Shown here one piece after another: positions 9,329-18,292 of a DNA stretch of 64,000 nt (position 1 is its first letter; each line of letters opens with the position of its first letter). Under the pieces are notes generated by a model, which was not told where the DNA came from, searched no databases, and saw only the letters and a list, made by a program, of their open reading frames with translations. The stretch spans positions 35,842-99,841 of the forward strand of contig CAWUIK010000001.1 of NCBI GenBank assembly GCA_963922585.1. The letters run 5' to 3'. This DNA comes from Parvicella sp963922585 (GTDB taxonomy: Bacteria > Bacteroidota > Bacteroidia > Flavobacteriales_D > Parvicellaceae). Made by a program: the position numbers and the translations under genes.

Positions 9329-10010
9329 ATGAAAACTACTCTACAAAAAACTAAAAACTAAATTATTTAAATATTATTTATTTTCACTATTTATTACATC
9401 TATCTTCAGCGAATGCACTACACTATACAAAGGATACTTTGAACACAGTGTAATTTTGTCAGAACCTAATTACATTTATGTCAAAAAAGTTTCAGGTTCA
9501 TCGTCAGCATTCTACTTTTTATTTTTGGGAGGCTCAGGAAAATCCAATATGATTGAACACGCCAAAGAAGATTTGTATAGAAATGCGCAACTCCAAGACA
9601 ATCAGGAAATCGCAAATGTTACAGTAAGTTAAACTTTCTCTACTGCGATTTTGTTTAGTAATAAAAAAATTGAAATCTATGCCGATGTTATTGAATGGGT
9701 GGTTGATAGTACTGAAAACAAACCAATCATTAACCGAGCAAAATCTTTTGAAAAAAATAAAACTAATGATGATCAGGAAAAAATTATTACTATTAATGCT
9801 TGCTATAGTCCTAGTAGCAGTGTCCTCAAAAAATATAAATCTGATTATGAAATAAAAGTTGGAGATGTTGTTCATCTAACATTAGAAAAAAAAGTAGGAA
9901 TCATAACTTCAATAAAGGATAGGATATATACAATTGAATGTTTTGATAAATATGGCAATAAAATAATTTTTGAAAAAATATATTCTCAATTTAGAAAAGT
10001 TGTTTGTTGA
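9329..10010 (+). pseudogene. Broken lipoprotein gene: frameshift plus in-frame stop
   Basis: Reading from the ATG at 9329 gives MKTTLQKTKN and a stop. Removing one A from the run at 9345-9350 restores a frame that reads LKTKLFKYYLFSLFITSI and then FSEC, a lipoprotein signal with a Cys. It continues through GYFEHSVILSEPNYIYVKK and NQEIANVTVS to a TAA at 9630-9632. The same frame continues after the stop (TFSTAILFSNKKIEIYADV) to 10010. The layout resembles small Bacteroidetes lipoproteins in which NVTV is followed by Y/F, so the TAA looks like a lost Tyr codon. Two lesions in one gene argue for a real pseudogene. An intact open part with its own ATG at 9651 (119 residues) remains but lacks the signal. 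Confidence 0.7.
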
Positions 10011-10028
10011 CTTTAACAGCATAGTTCC

Positions 10029-10036
10029 TATTTTTG
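10029..10036 (+). promoter_or_regulatory. Bacteroidetes -7 element (TATTTTTG)
   Basis: Exact TAnnTTTG 20 bases before the RidA start, with TTTG words about 20 bases further upstream as a possible -33 box. Confidence 0.5.
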
Positions 10037-10055
10037 TGATATAAAATTAATTCAA

Positions 10056-10436
10056 ATGTCAAAAAAAGTAATTTTCACTTCAACTGCTCCTACTCCCATT
10101 GGGCCATACAGCCAAGCAATTTTAAAAAACGACACACTTTATGCAAGTGGTCAGATTGCTATCAATCCAAGCACTGGTGATTTAGAAATGGATTCTATTC
10201 CAGCAGAAACGCATCAAGTGATGCAAAACATTAAAGCTGTTTTGGAAGCGGCCAACATGACTTTTGATGATATTATTAAGTGTAGTATTTTCCTAAGTGA
10301 TATGAATAACTTTGGACAAGTGAACGAAGTATATGGAAGTTATTTCACAAAAGATTTTCCTGCTAGAGAAACTGTAGAAGTATCTTGCCTTCCAAAAAAT
10401 GTGAATGTAGAAATTAGTTTTGTCGCTTCAAAATAA
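10056..10436 (+). CDS. ridA: RidA family enamine/imine deaminase
   Basis: A cytoplasmic RidA (YjgF/YER057c/UK114) protein that hydrolyses reactive enamines and imines formed by PLP enzymes. The family signature is complete: APTPIGPYSQAI at the N-terminus, LYASGQIAINPSTG, and PARETVEVSCLPKNVNVEI near the C-terminus with the substrate-binding Arg. The 126-residue length is typical. It heads a same-strand run of genes up to about 15 kb; the following gene starts 3 bases after its stop. Confidence 0.93.
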   Translation: MSKKVIFTSTAPTPIGPYSQAILKNDTLYASGQIAINPSTGDLEMDSIPAETHQVMQNIKAVLEAANMTFDDIIKCSIFLSDMNNFGQVNEVYGSYFTKDFPARETVEVSCLPKNVNVEISFVASK

Positions 10437-10439
10437 AAC

Positions 10440-10922
10440 ATGGAAGCACCTGATGATGAAGTTGTTTTTGGAAAAAATAAAGTTAAGATAGAATTTATTA
10501 ACCTCAGCAAAAAAATACGCGTTTTCAATATTTTAGGAAAAATAGAACTCTTATTTTTTATACTGATTCTAATCTTGTTTGTTTTAAATCTTTTGAGATT
10601 TCCTCTGTTTCTTGATTTGGTCTATTACCTAGATTATTCTGAATTTGAAAGACATTTTAATAGATATGTTCTATTTGGAAATTTTGCTAATTTTTTATAT
10701 TTTTTAGCGTTATGCATTTGTTATTATGGCTCTTATAAGATTTATCAAAAACTCAAAAACGAAAAACTTAACAAAGCGGGAGCATTATTTTATGTTTTCC
10801 AAAGTGGAATATTCATCGTTTTTTTGATACAATATCTTAACTTCACCTATTTTTTAGCCATATTAACTCTTATTAAAATGATAATTACATATAAAATAAC
10901 TAACCCCAAATTTAAATCTTAA
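10440..10922 (+). CDS. Hypothetical inner-membrane protein
   Basis: A 160-residue protein with no recognised family. An N-terminal cytoplasmic stretch of about 35 residues, rich in Lys and acidic residues, is followed by hydrophobic segments at roughly 36-55, 80-105, 120-135 and 137-152, so probably four membrane spans. It begins 3 bases after ridA and is probably co-transcribed with it. No catalytic motif is visible. Confidence 0.6.
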   Translation: MEAPDDEVVFGKNKVKIEFINLSKKIRVFNILGKIELLFFILILILFVLNLLRFPLFLDLVYYLDYSEFERHFNRYVLFGNFANFLYFLALCICYYGSYKIYQKLKNEKLNKAGALFYVFQSGIFIVFLIQYLNFTYFLAILTLIKMIITYKITNPKFKS

Positions 10923-10950
10923 GCATTAACTTTGCTAAAAAAACTACAAA

Positions 10951-11670
10951 ATGAAAAAAAACATCCTAATTCTATTAACCGTTTTCGCATTTACAAATTG
11001 TAATCAAGAAACTACAGTTGAAAACAATAATGAAAATCCCCAAAAAGGATCAACTCAAGACGCAACAAATCAGATAGTTGAAAACAAGTTGACAGAAATT
11101 GAAATGGAAAATCAAGAAAAAGAGTTCTCTTTGATAGAAGATTATGCGCTTTTAGACACCAAAGAAAAATTAGAAGCAAAATTTGACAAAAGTCATCTTG
11201 AAGATGGATTCTCAGTGTATGCAGAAGGTACTGTGGAACTTCCACATACTATTCTTACCAATCCAGAAAACGGGCATATAATAAAATATGTTTGGAAAGA
11301 ATCCAACCCAAATGAATTAGGTTCGATAGAAGTTCAATACATTTTGTGGAACGAAGATTATGAAAATACGGGTTCTCAGAAAATTAGTTCTGAGTGTGGT
11401 ATCTATACTGGAATGCCCCTAAAAGATTTGAAAGCTTGGAATGGAAAAGATTTTATGTTCTCTGGTTTTGGATGGGATTACGCTGGAGGTATTTTTAGTC
11501 AGCCTAATACAAAAATATACGATTGCAAAACCAACATAACTTTAGGCCTAGAATACGACACGAATTATGATGAATATAATTTTGTAATGGGCGATGTTGA
11601 ACTCACTACAGCAGATGAAAAAACATTAAATGCACCGATTATTATATCCGATTTGACAATTTATCTTTAA
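10951..11670 (+). CDS. Hypothetical lipoprotein
   Basis: A 239-residue predicted lipoprotein: signal MKKNILILLTVFAFTNC, then an Asn/Gln/Glu-rich linker to about residue 50, then a globular domain with several Trp and aromatic residues (PLKDLKAWNGKDFMFSGFGW). Two Cys in the domain (SSECG and YDCKT) might form a disulphide. It shares one base with the next start codon (TAATG), indicating coupled translation. Function unknown. Confidence 0.65.
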   Translation: MKKNILILLTVFAFTNCNQETTVENNNENPQKGSTQDATNQIVENKLTEIEMENQEKEFSLIEDYALLDTKEKLEAKFDKSHLEDGFSVYAEGTVELPHTILTNPENGHIIKYVWKESNPNELGSIEVQYILWNEDYENTGSQKISSECGIYTGMPLKDLKAWNGKDFMFSGFGWDYAGGIFSQPNTKIYDCKTNITLGLEYDTNYDEYNFVMGDVELTTADEKTLNAPIIISDLTIYL

Positions 11671-12248
11671 TGAAACTGTATATCATCATATTATTTTTGA
11701 GTTCAATTAACTTTGCTTTTGGACAAAATAAATTTGAAAAAGAAAGCAGAATAAACACAGATGAAGTTCCTGAGAAAGGATTACAATTTATAAGTAAAGT
11801 TATTACTTCATCCAAAGTAAAATGGTATTTCGAACAAGGATTGACAGTTAATTCCTACGAAGCAAAAACTAAAATTTCGAATAGAAAATACAGTATAGAA
11901 TTTGATACGTTTTTCAACATTCAAGATGTTGAGATAGAAATATCCCAAAGCGAAATGCCAAAACCTACTATTTCCAAAATAGAAATGGTTTTGGATAGTA
12001 TTTACAAAAAACACGCTATTTCTAAAATTCAAATTCAATATCAAAGTGATGAAAACACTCTAATTGAAGTAATTAACAAGAATAGTATTGAAAATCTTTC
12101 TCCAAATGTAAAAACACAATATGAAATCATTGTGAAATGTAAATCCACAGGCAGACCGAAACTTTATGAGTTTACATTTGATACAGAAGGTAAACTAATT
12201 AGTAAAAAAGAACTCATCTTCAATACTTCAGACCACCTTGAATATTAG
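11670..12248 (+). CDS. Hypothetical secreted protein (PepSY-like texture)
   Basis: A 192-residue protein with signal peptide MKLYIIILFLSSINFAFGQ. The remainder has the pattern of small Bacteroidetes periplasmic proteins: conserved-looking EVPEKGLQFI, then W-Y-F, then YSIEFDTFFNIQDVEIE, and a C-terminal strand ending in EFTFDTEGKLISKK. This resembles two PepSY-like repeats but is only a texture match. It overlaps the upstream stop by one base, and the next gene starts inside its last 11 bases. Confidence 0.6.
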   Translation: MKLYIIILFLSSINFAFGQNKFEKESRINTDEVPEKGLQFISKVITSSKVKWYFEQGLTVNSYEAKTKISNRKYSIEFDTFFNIQDVEIEISQSEMPKPTISKIEMVLDSIYKKHAISKIQIQYQSDENTLIEVINKNSIENLSPNVKTQYEIIVKCKSTGRPKLYEFTFDTEGKLISKKELIFNTSDHLEY

Positions 12249-12921
12249 AACATTCATATCATTTTTATTTTTCATTTCCCCAATTCTTCTCTTGGGACAA
12301 AGTGATTATGTGATGGGGATGCTTCCTTCAATTAATCTAAATAAAAGCCTTGAAAAAGATTGGAATTTAAATCTCAAATTAGAATCTAGGCAAGCGATGA
12401 GTGAAGGTGTTTTTGGTGGTGATAGCTATGATAAATATTCAGTTTTACTGAATGATTTTGCCATAATGACAGGTAAAAAAGTAGGTCTTAACAATAGTAT
12501 TGCAGTAGGTTTTTTATTGCGTTTAGAAGACAATGAGTTTCAATACAGAACTACACAACAATTTAATATTCTAAAAAAATATGATTATTTTAGACTTGCT
12601 TATCGATTGGTTACAGACCAAACTTTTTCCGCTTCTAACTTTCCAGAATTTAGATTCAGAAAAAGAGTAACAATGGAGGTGCCATTCAACGGGACATCTT
12701 TGGACCCGAAAGAGTTTTATGCAAAAATAAACAATGAATATCTTCATTCCATAGAAAATAATGAATATGATCTCGAAATTAGATTGATTCCAATGATTGG
12801 ATATCAGTTTAATAAAAGTAATAAGTTTGAATTTGGAATAGATTATAGAGTTGATTCATTTGTTAATTCCTTTTCGAGTCATAGTTTTTGGACTAGTTTG
12901 AATTGGTATTTAAAGATTTAG
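12238..12921 (+). CDS. Outer-membrane beta-barrel protein, DUF2490-like
   Basis: Begins with a TTG at 12238, giving signal MNIRTFISFLFFISPILLLGQ; no ATG is available before the mature part. The body alternates polar and aromatic residues in about ten strands, with RLAYRL and FRFRKRVTME, as in DUF2490 outer-membrane proteins. It ends in an aromatic-rich strand (FWTSLNWYLKI), usual for barrels inserted by BAM. The first 11 bases overlap the previous gene, and the stop is 4 bases before the MutS2-like gene. Confidence 0.6.
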   Translation: MNIRTFISFLFFISPILLLGQSDYVMGMLPSINLNKSLEKDWNLNLKLESRQAMSEGVFGGDSYDKYSVLLNDFAIMTGKKVGLNNSIAVGFLLRLEDNEFQYRTTQQFNILKKYDYFRLAYRLVTDQTFSASNFPEFRFRKRVTMEVPFNGTSLDPKEFYAKINNEYLHSIENNEYDLEIRLIPMIGYQFNKSNKFEFGIDYRVDSFVNSFSSHSFWTSLNWYLKI

Positions 12922-12925
12922 AAAA

Positions 12926-15052
12926 ATGCAAATAGACCTTCAGAGTAGCAAAGATTTAGAATTTAACGTTGTTTGTGAATTACTTTCAAACTATTGTAAG
13001 TCACAAAAAGCAAAAGAAAACGCGACCAAAATCAATTATTTTGATGATCTAAACTCACTTCAAAAAGAACTAAATCTAATAGAAGAAATCAAAATCATTC
13101 ACGAAAGTGAAAACACTTCCTTTCCGCATCCCAATTCGGAAGATATAGACCACGCTTTAAAAATTCTAAGAATTGAAAACGGAGTACTTATTTTACATGA
13201 ATTAATAAAAGTTTATAATCTTTGCATCAGTACCAAACACCTCATAGACTTTGCTGAAAAGCACAAAAACGAAGCACTTTTAGTATTTGAAGCCTGTAGT
13301 CATATCAATCAAATAGATGTGGTTTTGAAAATGATTTGTGAAGTTTTAGATGAAAAAAAATTGGACATCAAAGACGATGCAACACCACAACTTTTGAAAA
13401 TTAGAACTAACCAAAAATCCAATTGGAATGCCTTAAACAGAAATTTTGAAAGAGTTTTAAGGAAATACAAACAAGATAATATCATTGGCGAAGTTGAAGA
13501 AGCTTTTTTAGACAATAAGAGAGTTTTGTCTGTTTTTTCGCAATACAAAAAAAGAGTGAGTGGAAGAGTAGTAGGTTCAAGCGCCAAAGGTACCTACACC
13601 TACATTGAACCATCGGAAAATATTGAACTCAACAAATCGCAAGAAAAGTTGCTATTGGAAGAAAAAAACGAACTTTTTAAAATTCTTGAAAAACTTACAT
13701 TTCAACTCAGAGGCGAAAAGAAAAACTTGAGTGCCTTTCAAAGATTATTGGTGCGTTTTGATTTGCTCAATGCGAAAGTCATTTTTGCTCAAAGTTATGG
13801 TGGGATCAAACCAAAAATAAATAAAGAGCGAAATATGTATTGGCAAAATGCCAAACATCCATTATTATTACTCAAAAACAAAAGTTTAAACCTTCCTACA
13901 TTTGGTCAGGAAATTCACCTCAATGAATCACAAAAGTTTTTAATCATCTCTGGCCCTAATGCTGGGGGTAAATCCATTACTTTAAAAACTGTGGGCCTTC
14001 TTCAAATGATGCTGCAATCGGGACTTTACGTTCCTGTGGATGATGTGAGCGAATTTTGTTGGTTTGAAAAAGTACTTTCGGACATTGGCGACAATCAATC
14101 CATAGAAAATCAATTGAGCACCTACAGTTATCGCCTGCAAAGAATGAAGTTTTTTCTGGATGATGCGAATGATAACACTCTTTTGTTGCTCGATGAATTT
14201 GGAAGTGGCTCCGATCCAGAATTAGGAGGTGCAATGGCTGAGGTTTTTTATGAAGAATTGTATCATAAAAATTTATTTGCAGTCATTACAACACATTATA
14301 CCAACATCAAAGTTCTTACTTCATCTCTTCCAAATGCTGTGAATGCCTGTATGCTTTTTGACACCAAAGAATTAAAGCCACTTTACCAACTTTCTATTGG
14401 TCAGCCGGGTTCTTCTTTCACTTTTGAAGTGGCAAAATACAACCAAATCGACAATGAATTAATTCAAAGAGCAAAAGAAAAGGTTTCAGAAAGTAAAATT
14501 AACTTTGACAATCTTACTGTTGATTTACAGATTGAGAAATCCAAACTCAAAAAAATCAGTTCTCAGCAATTTCAATCCAATGCTACAGCACAAAAGATGA
14601 TCAGAGATTTTGAGACTAAATTGGAAAAACTCAACGACAAATATGAGCGCCATACACAATATTTTGAGCAAAACAATAAGTTCATCACTACTGGAAAGAA
14701 AATTTATGACTTAATTAAAAAGTACAAAACGCACAAAACCAACAAAGCGCTCAACGAGGAGGTTAAAAAGTTTATCGCAATGGAAAAAAGCAAAATTCTA
14801 GAACAAGAAAAACCGCTTGTTTTTGCCAAACCCATTACACTTCCCGATTTACCCAAAATTAAGAAGAAAAAAAGTACCGAAAAACCCATTATACCTTTAC
14901 CCGAAAAACCTCAAAAAGAATACAAAGTAGGTGATTTGGTGAAAATTAAAAACCAAACTTCAAAAGGAACTATCGAAGAAATCAAAGGTAAAAAAATCAC
15001 CGTTTTGATTGGTAATTTTAGATTCACAACGCAGCTATCTGAGATAGAGTAA
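12926..15052 (+). CDS. MutS2-like DNA-binding ATPase lacking the Smr nuclease domain
   Basis: A MutS-family ABC-type ATPase closest to MutS2. The N-terminal core/clamp helices (about 1-310) are followed by the ATPase domain with Walker A ISGPNAGGKSITLKTVG near residue 345 and Walker B LLLLDEFGSGSDP near 420, then the GGAMAEVFYE and TTHYTNIK blocks. A long coiled coil (about 510-610) follows, then a basic linker, and the protein ends in a small KOW-like domain (YKVGDLVKIKNQTSKGTIEE). Canonical MutS2 is about 780 residues with a C-terminal Smr endonuclease domain; here it stops at 708 with no Smr. In MutS2, roles in recombination control and ribosome-collision rescue are known. Without Smr, cleavage activity is doubtful. 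Confidence 0.85.
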   Translation: MQIDLQSSKDLEFNVVCELLSNYCKSQKAKENATKINYFDDLNSLQKELNLIEEIKIIHESENTSFPHPNSEDIDHALKILRIENGVLILHELIKVYNLCISTKHLIDFAEKHKNEALLVFEACSHINQIDVVLKMICEVLDEKKLDIKDDATPQLLKIRTNQKSNWNALNRNFERVLRKYKQDNIIGEVEEAFLDNKRVLSVFSQYKKRVSGRVVGSSAKGTYTYIEPSENIELNKSQEKLLLEEKNELFKILEKLTFQLRGEKKNLSAFQRLLVRFDLLNAKVIFAQSYGGIKPKINKERNMYWQNAKHPLLLLKNKSLNLPTFGQEIHLNESQKFLIISGPNAGGKSITLKTVGLLQMMLQSGLYVPVDDVSEFCWFEKVLSDIGDNQSIENQLSTYSYRLQRMKFFLDDANDNTLLLLDEFGSGSDPELGGAMAEVFYEELYHKNLFAVITTHYTNIKVLTSSLPNAVNACMLFDTKELKPLYQLSIGQPGSSFTFEVAKYNQIDNELIQRAKEKVSESKINFDNLTVDLQIEKSKLKKISSQQFQSNATAQKMIRDFETKLEKLNDKYERHTQYFEQNNKFITTGKKIYDLIKKYKTHKTNKALNEEVKKFIAMEKSKILEQEKPLVFAKPITLPDLPKIKKKKSTEKPIIPLPEKPQKEYKVGDLVKIKNQTSKGTIEEIKGKKITVLIGNFRFTTQLSEIE

Positions 15053-15096
15053 ACAGTTTTTAATTCATTTTTTTCGCTTTCAATGAACTAATTCTT

Positions 15097-15104
15097 TAAA
15101 TTTG
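15097..15104 (+). promoter_or_regulatory. Bacteroidetes -7 element (TAAATTTG)
   Basis: Exact TAnnTTTG 18 bases before the GMC oxidoreductase start. Confidence 0.5.
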
Positions 15105-15121
15105 TTTCCTAAGTAGATGTT

Positions 15122-16669
15122 ATGGAATACGATTATATCATAGTGGGGTCAGGATTTGGGGGAAGTGTTTCTGCATTGCGCCTTTCTCAGAAAGGCTATA
15201 AAGTTCTTGTGATTGAAAAAGGGAAATGGTATGATGGCAAAGATTTTCCTAAAACCAATTGGCAATTAAGAAAGTGGTTATGGTTGCCAAAATTTAAGTT
15301 TTTTGGCATCATGAAAATGACTTACTTTAGACATGTAGGTATCTTGAGTGGCGTGGGAGTTGGCGGTGGTTCATTGGTTTATGCCAATACTTTACCTAAA
15401 CCCAAAAATAAATTTTACACAACTGGTTCTTGGGCTGGAATTACAAATTGGGAAGAAGAGTTAGCCCCTTATTATGATGTAGCCTCAAAAATGCTTGGTG
15501 CAGCCAAAAACCCCAAACTTTTCGATAGTGATTTGAATTTACAAAAATTGGCAAATTATATAGGAAAAGAAGAAGCCTTCTCCCCTACTGATGTTGCTGT
15601 ATTTTTTGGCACACCCAACAAAGAAGTAGACGACCCTTATTTCGATGGAAAAGGTCCCAAAAGAGTCGGTTGCAATCATTGTGGAAAATGTATGACGGGA
15701 TGCCCTAACAATTCAAAAAATACACTTGATAAAAACTATCTTTACCTTGCTCAACAACTAGGTTGTGAAATCTTAGCAGAACATGAAGTAAAAGACATCC
15801 AATTCAACGAAAAGGAAAAATCCTACAACGTTGTTTTTAAAAAATCAACAAGTTATTTTTCTAAAGCCAAATCAGTAAAAAGTAAAGGAGTTGTGTTATC
15901 AGGAGGTGTACTTGGAACCGTAAGACTTTTGATGAAACTGAAGAAAAAATCACTTCCCAACCTTTCAGAAAGATTAGGAGAGTTTGTGAGAACAAATAAT
16001 GAAGCTTTAATATTTAATGTCACTTTAGACCCTAAAACTGATTATTCAAAGGGCGTAGCTATTGGTTCGATTGTAGATGTAGATGAAAACAGTCATTTAG
16101 AGCCTGTAAGATATGGAAAAGGCTCAGGTTTTTGGAGAATATTGATGTGGCCTATGGTAACTGAGAAAAATTTCTTCATAAGAATACTTAAATTAATGGC
16201 ACTTCCTTTTACTGCTCCTATAAAATGGATTAAAATTTATACTGTAAAAGATTTTGCAAAAAAATCTTCCATCCTACTATTTATGCAAGATTTAGACAGC
16301 ACAATAACTTTTAAGAAAAAATGGTTTAGAATTGGAACTAAAGTTACCAAAGGTAAAAACCCATCTGCTTTCATTCCAGAGGCACACGATTTAGCCAAAA
16401 AACATGCTGAACTCACAAATGCTAAATCTGTGGTCGTTGCATCAGAAACCCTATCAGGAATCCCCTCTACCGCTCATATTTTAGGTGGATGTGTAATGGG
16501 AAAAAATAAAGAAGAAGGCGTAATAAACGAAAACAATGAAGTTTTTGGTTATCCCAATATGTATGTTTGTGATGGTTCAATGATCAGTGCCAATCCAGGT
16601 GTTAATCCTTCTTTAAGTATTACCGCAATTTCTGAGAGAGCGATGAGTAAGATTGGAGTTAAAGAGTAA
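15122..16669 (+). CDS. GMC-family oxidoreductase with four-Cys motif (cholesterol-oxidase-like)
   Basis: A FAD-dependent oxidoreductase. The N-terminal Rossmann motif VGSGFGGSVSALRL binds FAD, and GVGVGGGSLVYAN is the second flavin-contact block. At about residues 181-195 a CNHCGKCMTGCPN motif followed by NSKNTLDKNYL has the spacing of a small iron-sulphur or metal site, as in the cholesterol-oxidase-like branch of GMC proteins. The C-terminus has AHILGGCVMG and DGSMISANPGVNPSLSITA, with the conserved His/Asn region. The substrate is not identifiable. It is probably cytoplasmic, as no signal peptide is seen. Probably monocistronic: its own promoter word lies upstream and a bidirectional terminator downstream. 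Confidence 0.82.
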   Translation: MEYDYIIVGSGFGGSVSALRLSQKGYKVLVIEKGKWYDGKDFPKTNWQLRKWLWLPKFKFFGIMKMTYFRHVGILSGVGVGGGSLVYANTLPKPKNKFYTTGSWAGITNWEEELAPYYDVASKMLGAAKNPKLFDSDLNLQKLANYIGKEEAFSPTDVAVFFGTPNKEVDDPYFDGKGPKRVGCNHCGKCMTGCPNNSKNTLDKNYLYLAQQLGCEILAEHEVKDIQFNEKEKSYNVVFKKSTSYFSKAKSVKSKGVVLSGGVLGTVRLLMKLKKKSLPNLSERLGEFVRTNNEALIFNVTLDPKTDYSKGVAIGSIVDVDENSHLEPVRYGKGSGFWRILMWPMVTEKNFFIRILKLMALPFTAPIKWIKIYTVKDFAKKSSILLFMQDLDSTITFKKKWFRIGTKVTKGKNPSAFIPEAHDLAKKHAELTNAKSVVVASETLSGIPSTAHILGGCVMGKNKEEGVINENNEVFGYPNMYVCDGSMISANPGVNPSLSITAISERAMSKIGVKE

Positions 16670-16743
16670 ATCTGAAAAAAGAAATCAGAAATATGTAATG
16701 TGAAATAATTGGTACATTAGAAAATGGATTGTGGTTAGTAGAG

Positions 16744-16936
16744 ATTCAATACTAAAAGACAAAAGATTTTAAGATGTATTTTGTACAAGGTAGAATGTCA
16801 TACGCATAACGTATTTTGGAAGTTAGTCTAAATGAAAATCTTAGTGTGCTTTGCGCAAATTCTTTGAGTGCTTTGCGGTAATAAAATACTAAATGATGTT
16901 TGATGAAAACATTCAAGACTAAAAGACAAAAGATTT
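16744..16936 (+). repeat. Paired AAAAGACAAAAGA word repeats
   Basis: Two direct copies of a word close to ATTCAAGACTAAAAGACAAA at 16744-16770 and 16911-16936, about 165 bases apart, in a gene-free stretch of nearly 390 bases after the GMC oxidoreductase. Related words occur near 49,575, 54,655 and 54,870. Confidence 0.6.
16836..16880 (-). repeat. GCAAAGCAC-type dispersed repeat
   Basis: On the minus strand it reads ACCGCAAAGCACTCAAAG and then TTTGCGCAAAGCACAC. This belongs to the same word family (CACAAAG/GCAAAG/CACAGAG) as the segments near 38,150, 38,260 and 62,950. Confidence 0.55.
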
Positions 16937-17001
16937 AATACTTATTTAATAAGTTAGATCATATAAAACACATTAAAAACTGTCATGTTTTTTATGAGTA
17001 T

Positions 17002-17035
17002 AAAAAAAGCCATCTTTAAAAAAGACGGCTTTTTT
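17002..17035. terminator. Bidirectional rho-independent terminator
   Basis: A-rich left arm AAAAAAGCC with TCTTT, loop, AAAGA with GGCTTTTTT: a hairpin with T-tracts on both strands. It lies between two convergent genes (GMC oxidoreductase and acyl-CoA dehydrogenase) and can serve both. Confidence 0.75.
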
Positions 17036-17057
17036 GTATAAATTTATTTTTCAGATA

Positions 17058-18197
17058 CTATTTTGTAACCGCTCTTCCTATAACGATTTTTTGAATTTCA
17101 GAGGTTCCTTCGTAAATCTGAGTAATTTTGGCATCTCTCATTAATCGTTCAACGTGATATTCTTTAACAAAACCATATCCTCCGTGAATTTGAACTGCTT
17201 CAACGGTAGTTTTCATTGCAACATCAGAAGCATATAACTTTGCCATTGCACCAGAAACATCATAGTTTTCGCCATTATCTTTTTCCCAAGCTGCTTTGAG
17301 AACCATCATCCTTGCTGCTTCAATTTCAGTAGCCATTTCTGCTAATTTGAATTGAATTGCTTGGTGTTCACATATTTTTTTACCAAAAGTTTCTCTTTCT
17401 TTAGAATAAGCCAAAGCCAATTCATATGCTCCAGAAGCAATACCTAACGCCTGAGCCGCTATTCCTATTCTACCACCAGACAAGGTTTTCATTGCAAATT
17501 TAAATCCGAAACCATCTTCACCAATTCTATTCTCTTTTGGGACTTTAACATCATTAAAAAGTAATGTATGTGTATCCGACCCTCTAATTCCTAATTTATC
17601 TTCCTTAGCTCCTACTTCGAATCCAGGCATTCCTTTTTCAACAATCAACACATTGATTCCTCTGTGACCTTTACTAGCATCCGTTTGAGCAACCACTAAG
17701 TAAATTGAGGCAGTACTTCCATTAGTAATCCAGTTTTTAGTACCATTCAAAAGGTAGTGATCTCCCATATCAATTGCAGTTGTTCTTTGAGATGTAGCAT
17801 CAGAACCTGCCTCTGGCTCTGAAAGACAGAAAGCTCCTACTTTTTCTCCTTTTGCTAAAGGCACTAAATACTTTTGCTTTTGTTCTTCTGTACCATACGT
17901 TTCTAGTCCGTAACAAACTAAAGAATTATTAACAGACATGCAAACAGAAACAGAAGCATCTACTTTTGAAATTTCTTCCATTGCGAGAGCATAAGACATA
18001 GCATCCATTCCGCTTCCTCCATATTTGGGATCTACCATCATTCCCATAAAACCAAGTTCCCCTAATTGTTTAATCTGCTCTAACGGAACAGTTTGGTTGG
18101 TATCTCTTTCTATTACTCCAGGTTTACAAACGTTTTGTGCAAAATCTCTTGCTGCATCTCTTACTGCAATTTGCTCTTCACTCAATTTAAAATCCAT
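17058..18197 (-). CDS. Acyl-CoA dehydrogenase
   Basis: A FAD-dependent acyl-CoA dehydrogenase for the first step of beta-oxidation or branched-chain amino-acid breakdown, cytoplasmic, passing electrons to ETF. The family signatures are present: GAFCLSEPEAGSDA, TKNWITNG, GGRIGIAAQALG, and QIYEGTSEIQKIVIGR, whose Glu is the usual catalytic base position of short-chain/butyryl types. I used the start at 18197 (MDFKLSEEQ), which matches the family N-terminus and follows a promoter word; a longer frame begins at 18242. Chain-length specificity cannot be decided. Its 3' end faces a shared terminator. Confidence 0.92.
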   Translation of the reverse strand: MDFKLSEEQIAVRDAARDFAQNVCKPGVIERDTNQTVPLEQIKQLGELGFMGMMVDPKYGGSGMDAMSYALAMEEISKVDASVSVCMSVNNSLVCYGLETYGTEEQKQKYLVPLAKGEKVGAFCLSEPEAGSDATSQRTTAIDMGDHYLLNGTKNWITNGSTASIYLVVAQTDASKGHRGINVLIVEKGMPGFEVGAKEDKLGIRGSDTHTLLFNDVKVPKENRIGEDGFGFKFAMKTLSGGRIGIAAQALGIASGAYELALAYSKERETFGKKICEHQAIQFKLAEMATEIEAARMMVLKAAWEKDNGENYDVSGAMAKLYASDVAMKTTVEAVQIHGGYGFVKEYHVERLMRDAKITQIYEGTSEIQKIVIGRAVTK

Positions 18198-18239
18198 CTC
18201 AAATATTTTTAAAAAAGTTAGTACTATTTTTTCGATATC

Positions 18240-18247
18240 CAAAATTA
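18240..18247 (-). promoter_or_regulatory. Bacteroidetes -7 element (TAATTTTG)
   Basis: Exact TAnnTTTG on the minus strand, 43 bases before the acyl-CoA dehydrogenase start at 18197; it overlaps the longer alternative start. Confidence 0.4.
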
Positions 18248-18292
18248 GTGTTTATCTTCAACATTGCAACTAAAAACCATTAATTTTAGAAG

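Noticed and set aside
9534..9875. 113-codon minus-strand frame over the lipoprotein pseudogene
   Set aside because: Antisense shadow; the plus strand carries the recognisable lipoprotein sequence in one continuous frame.
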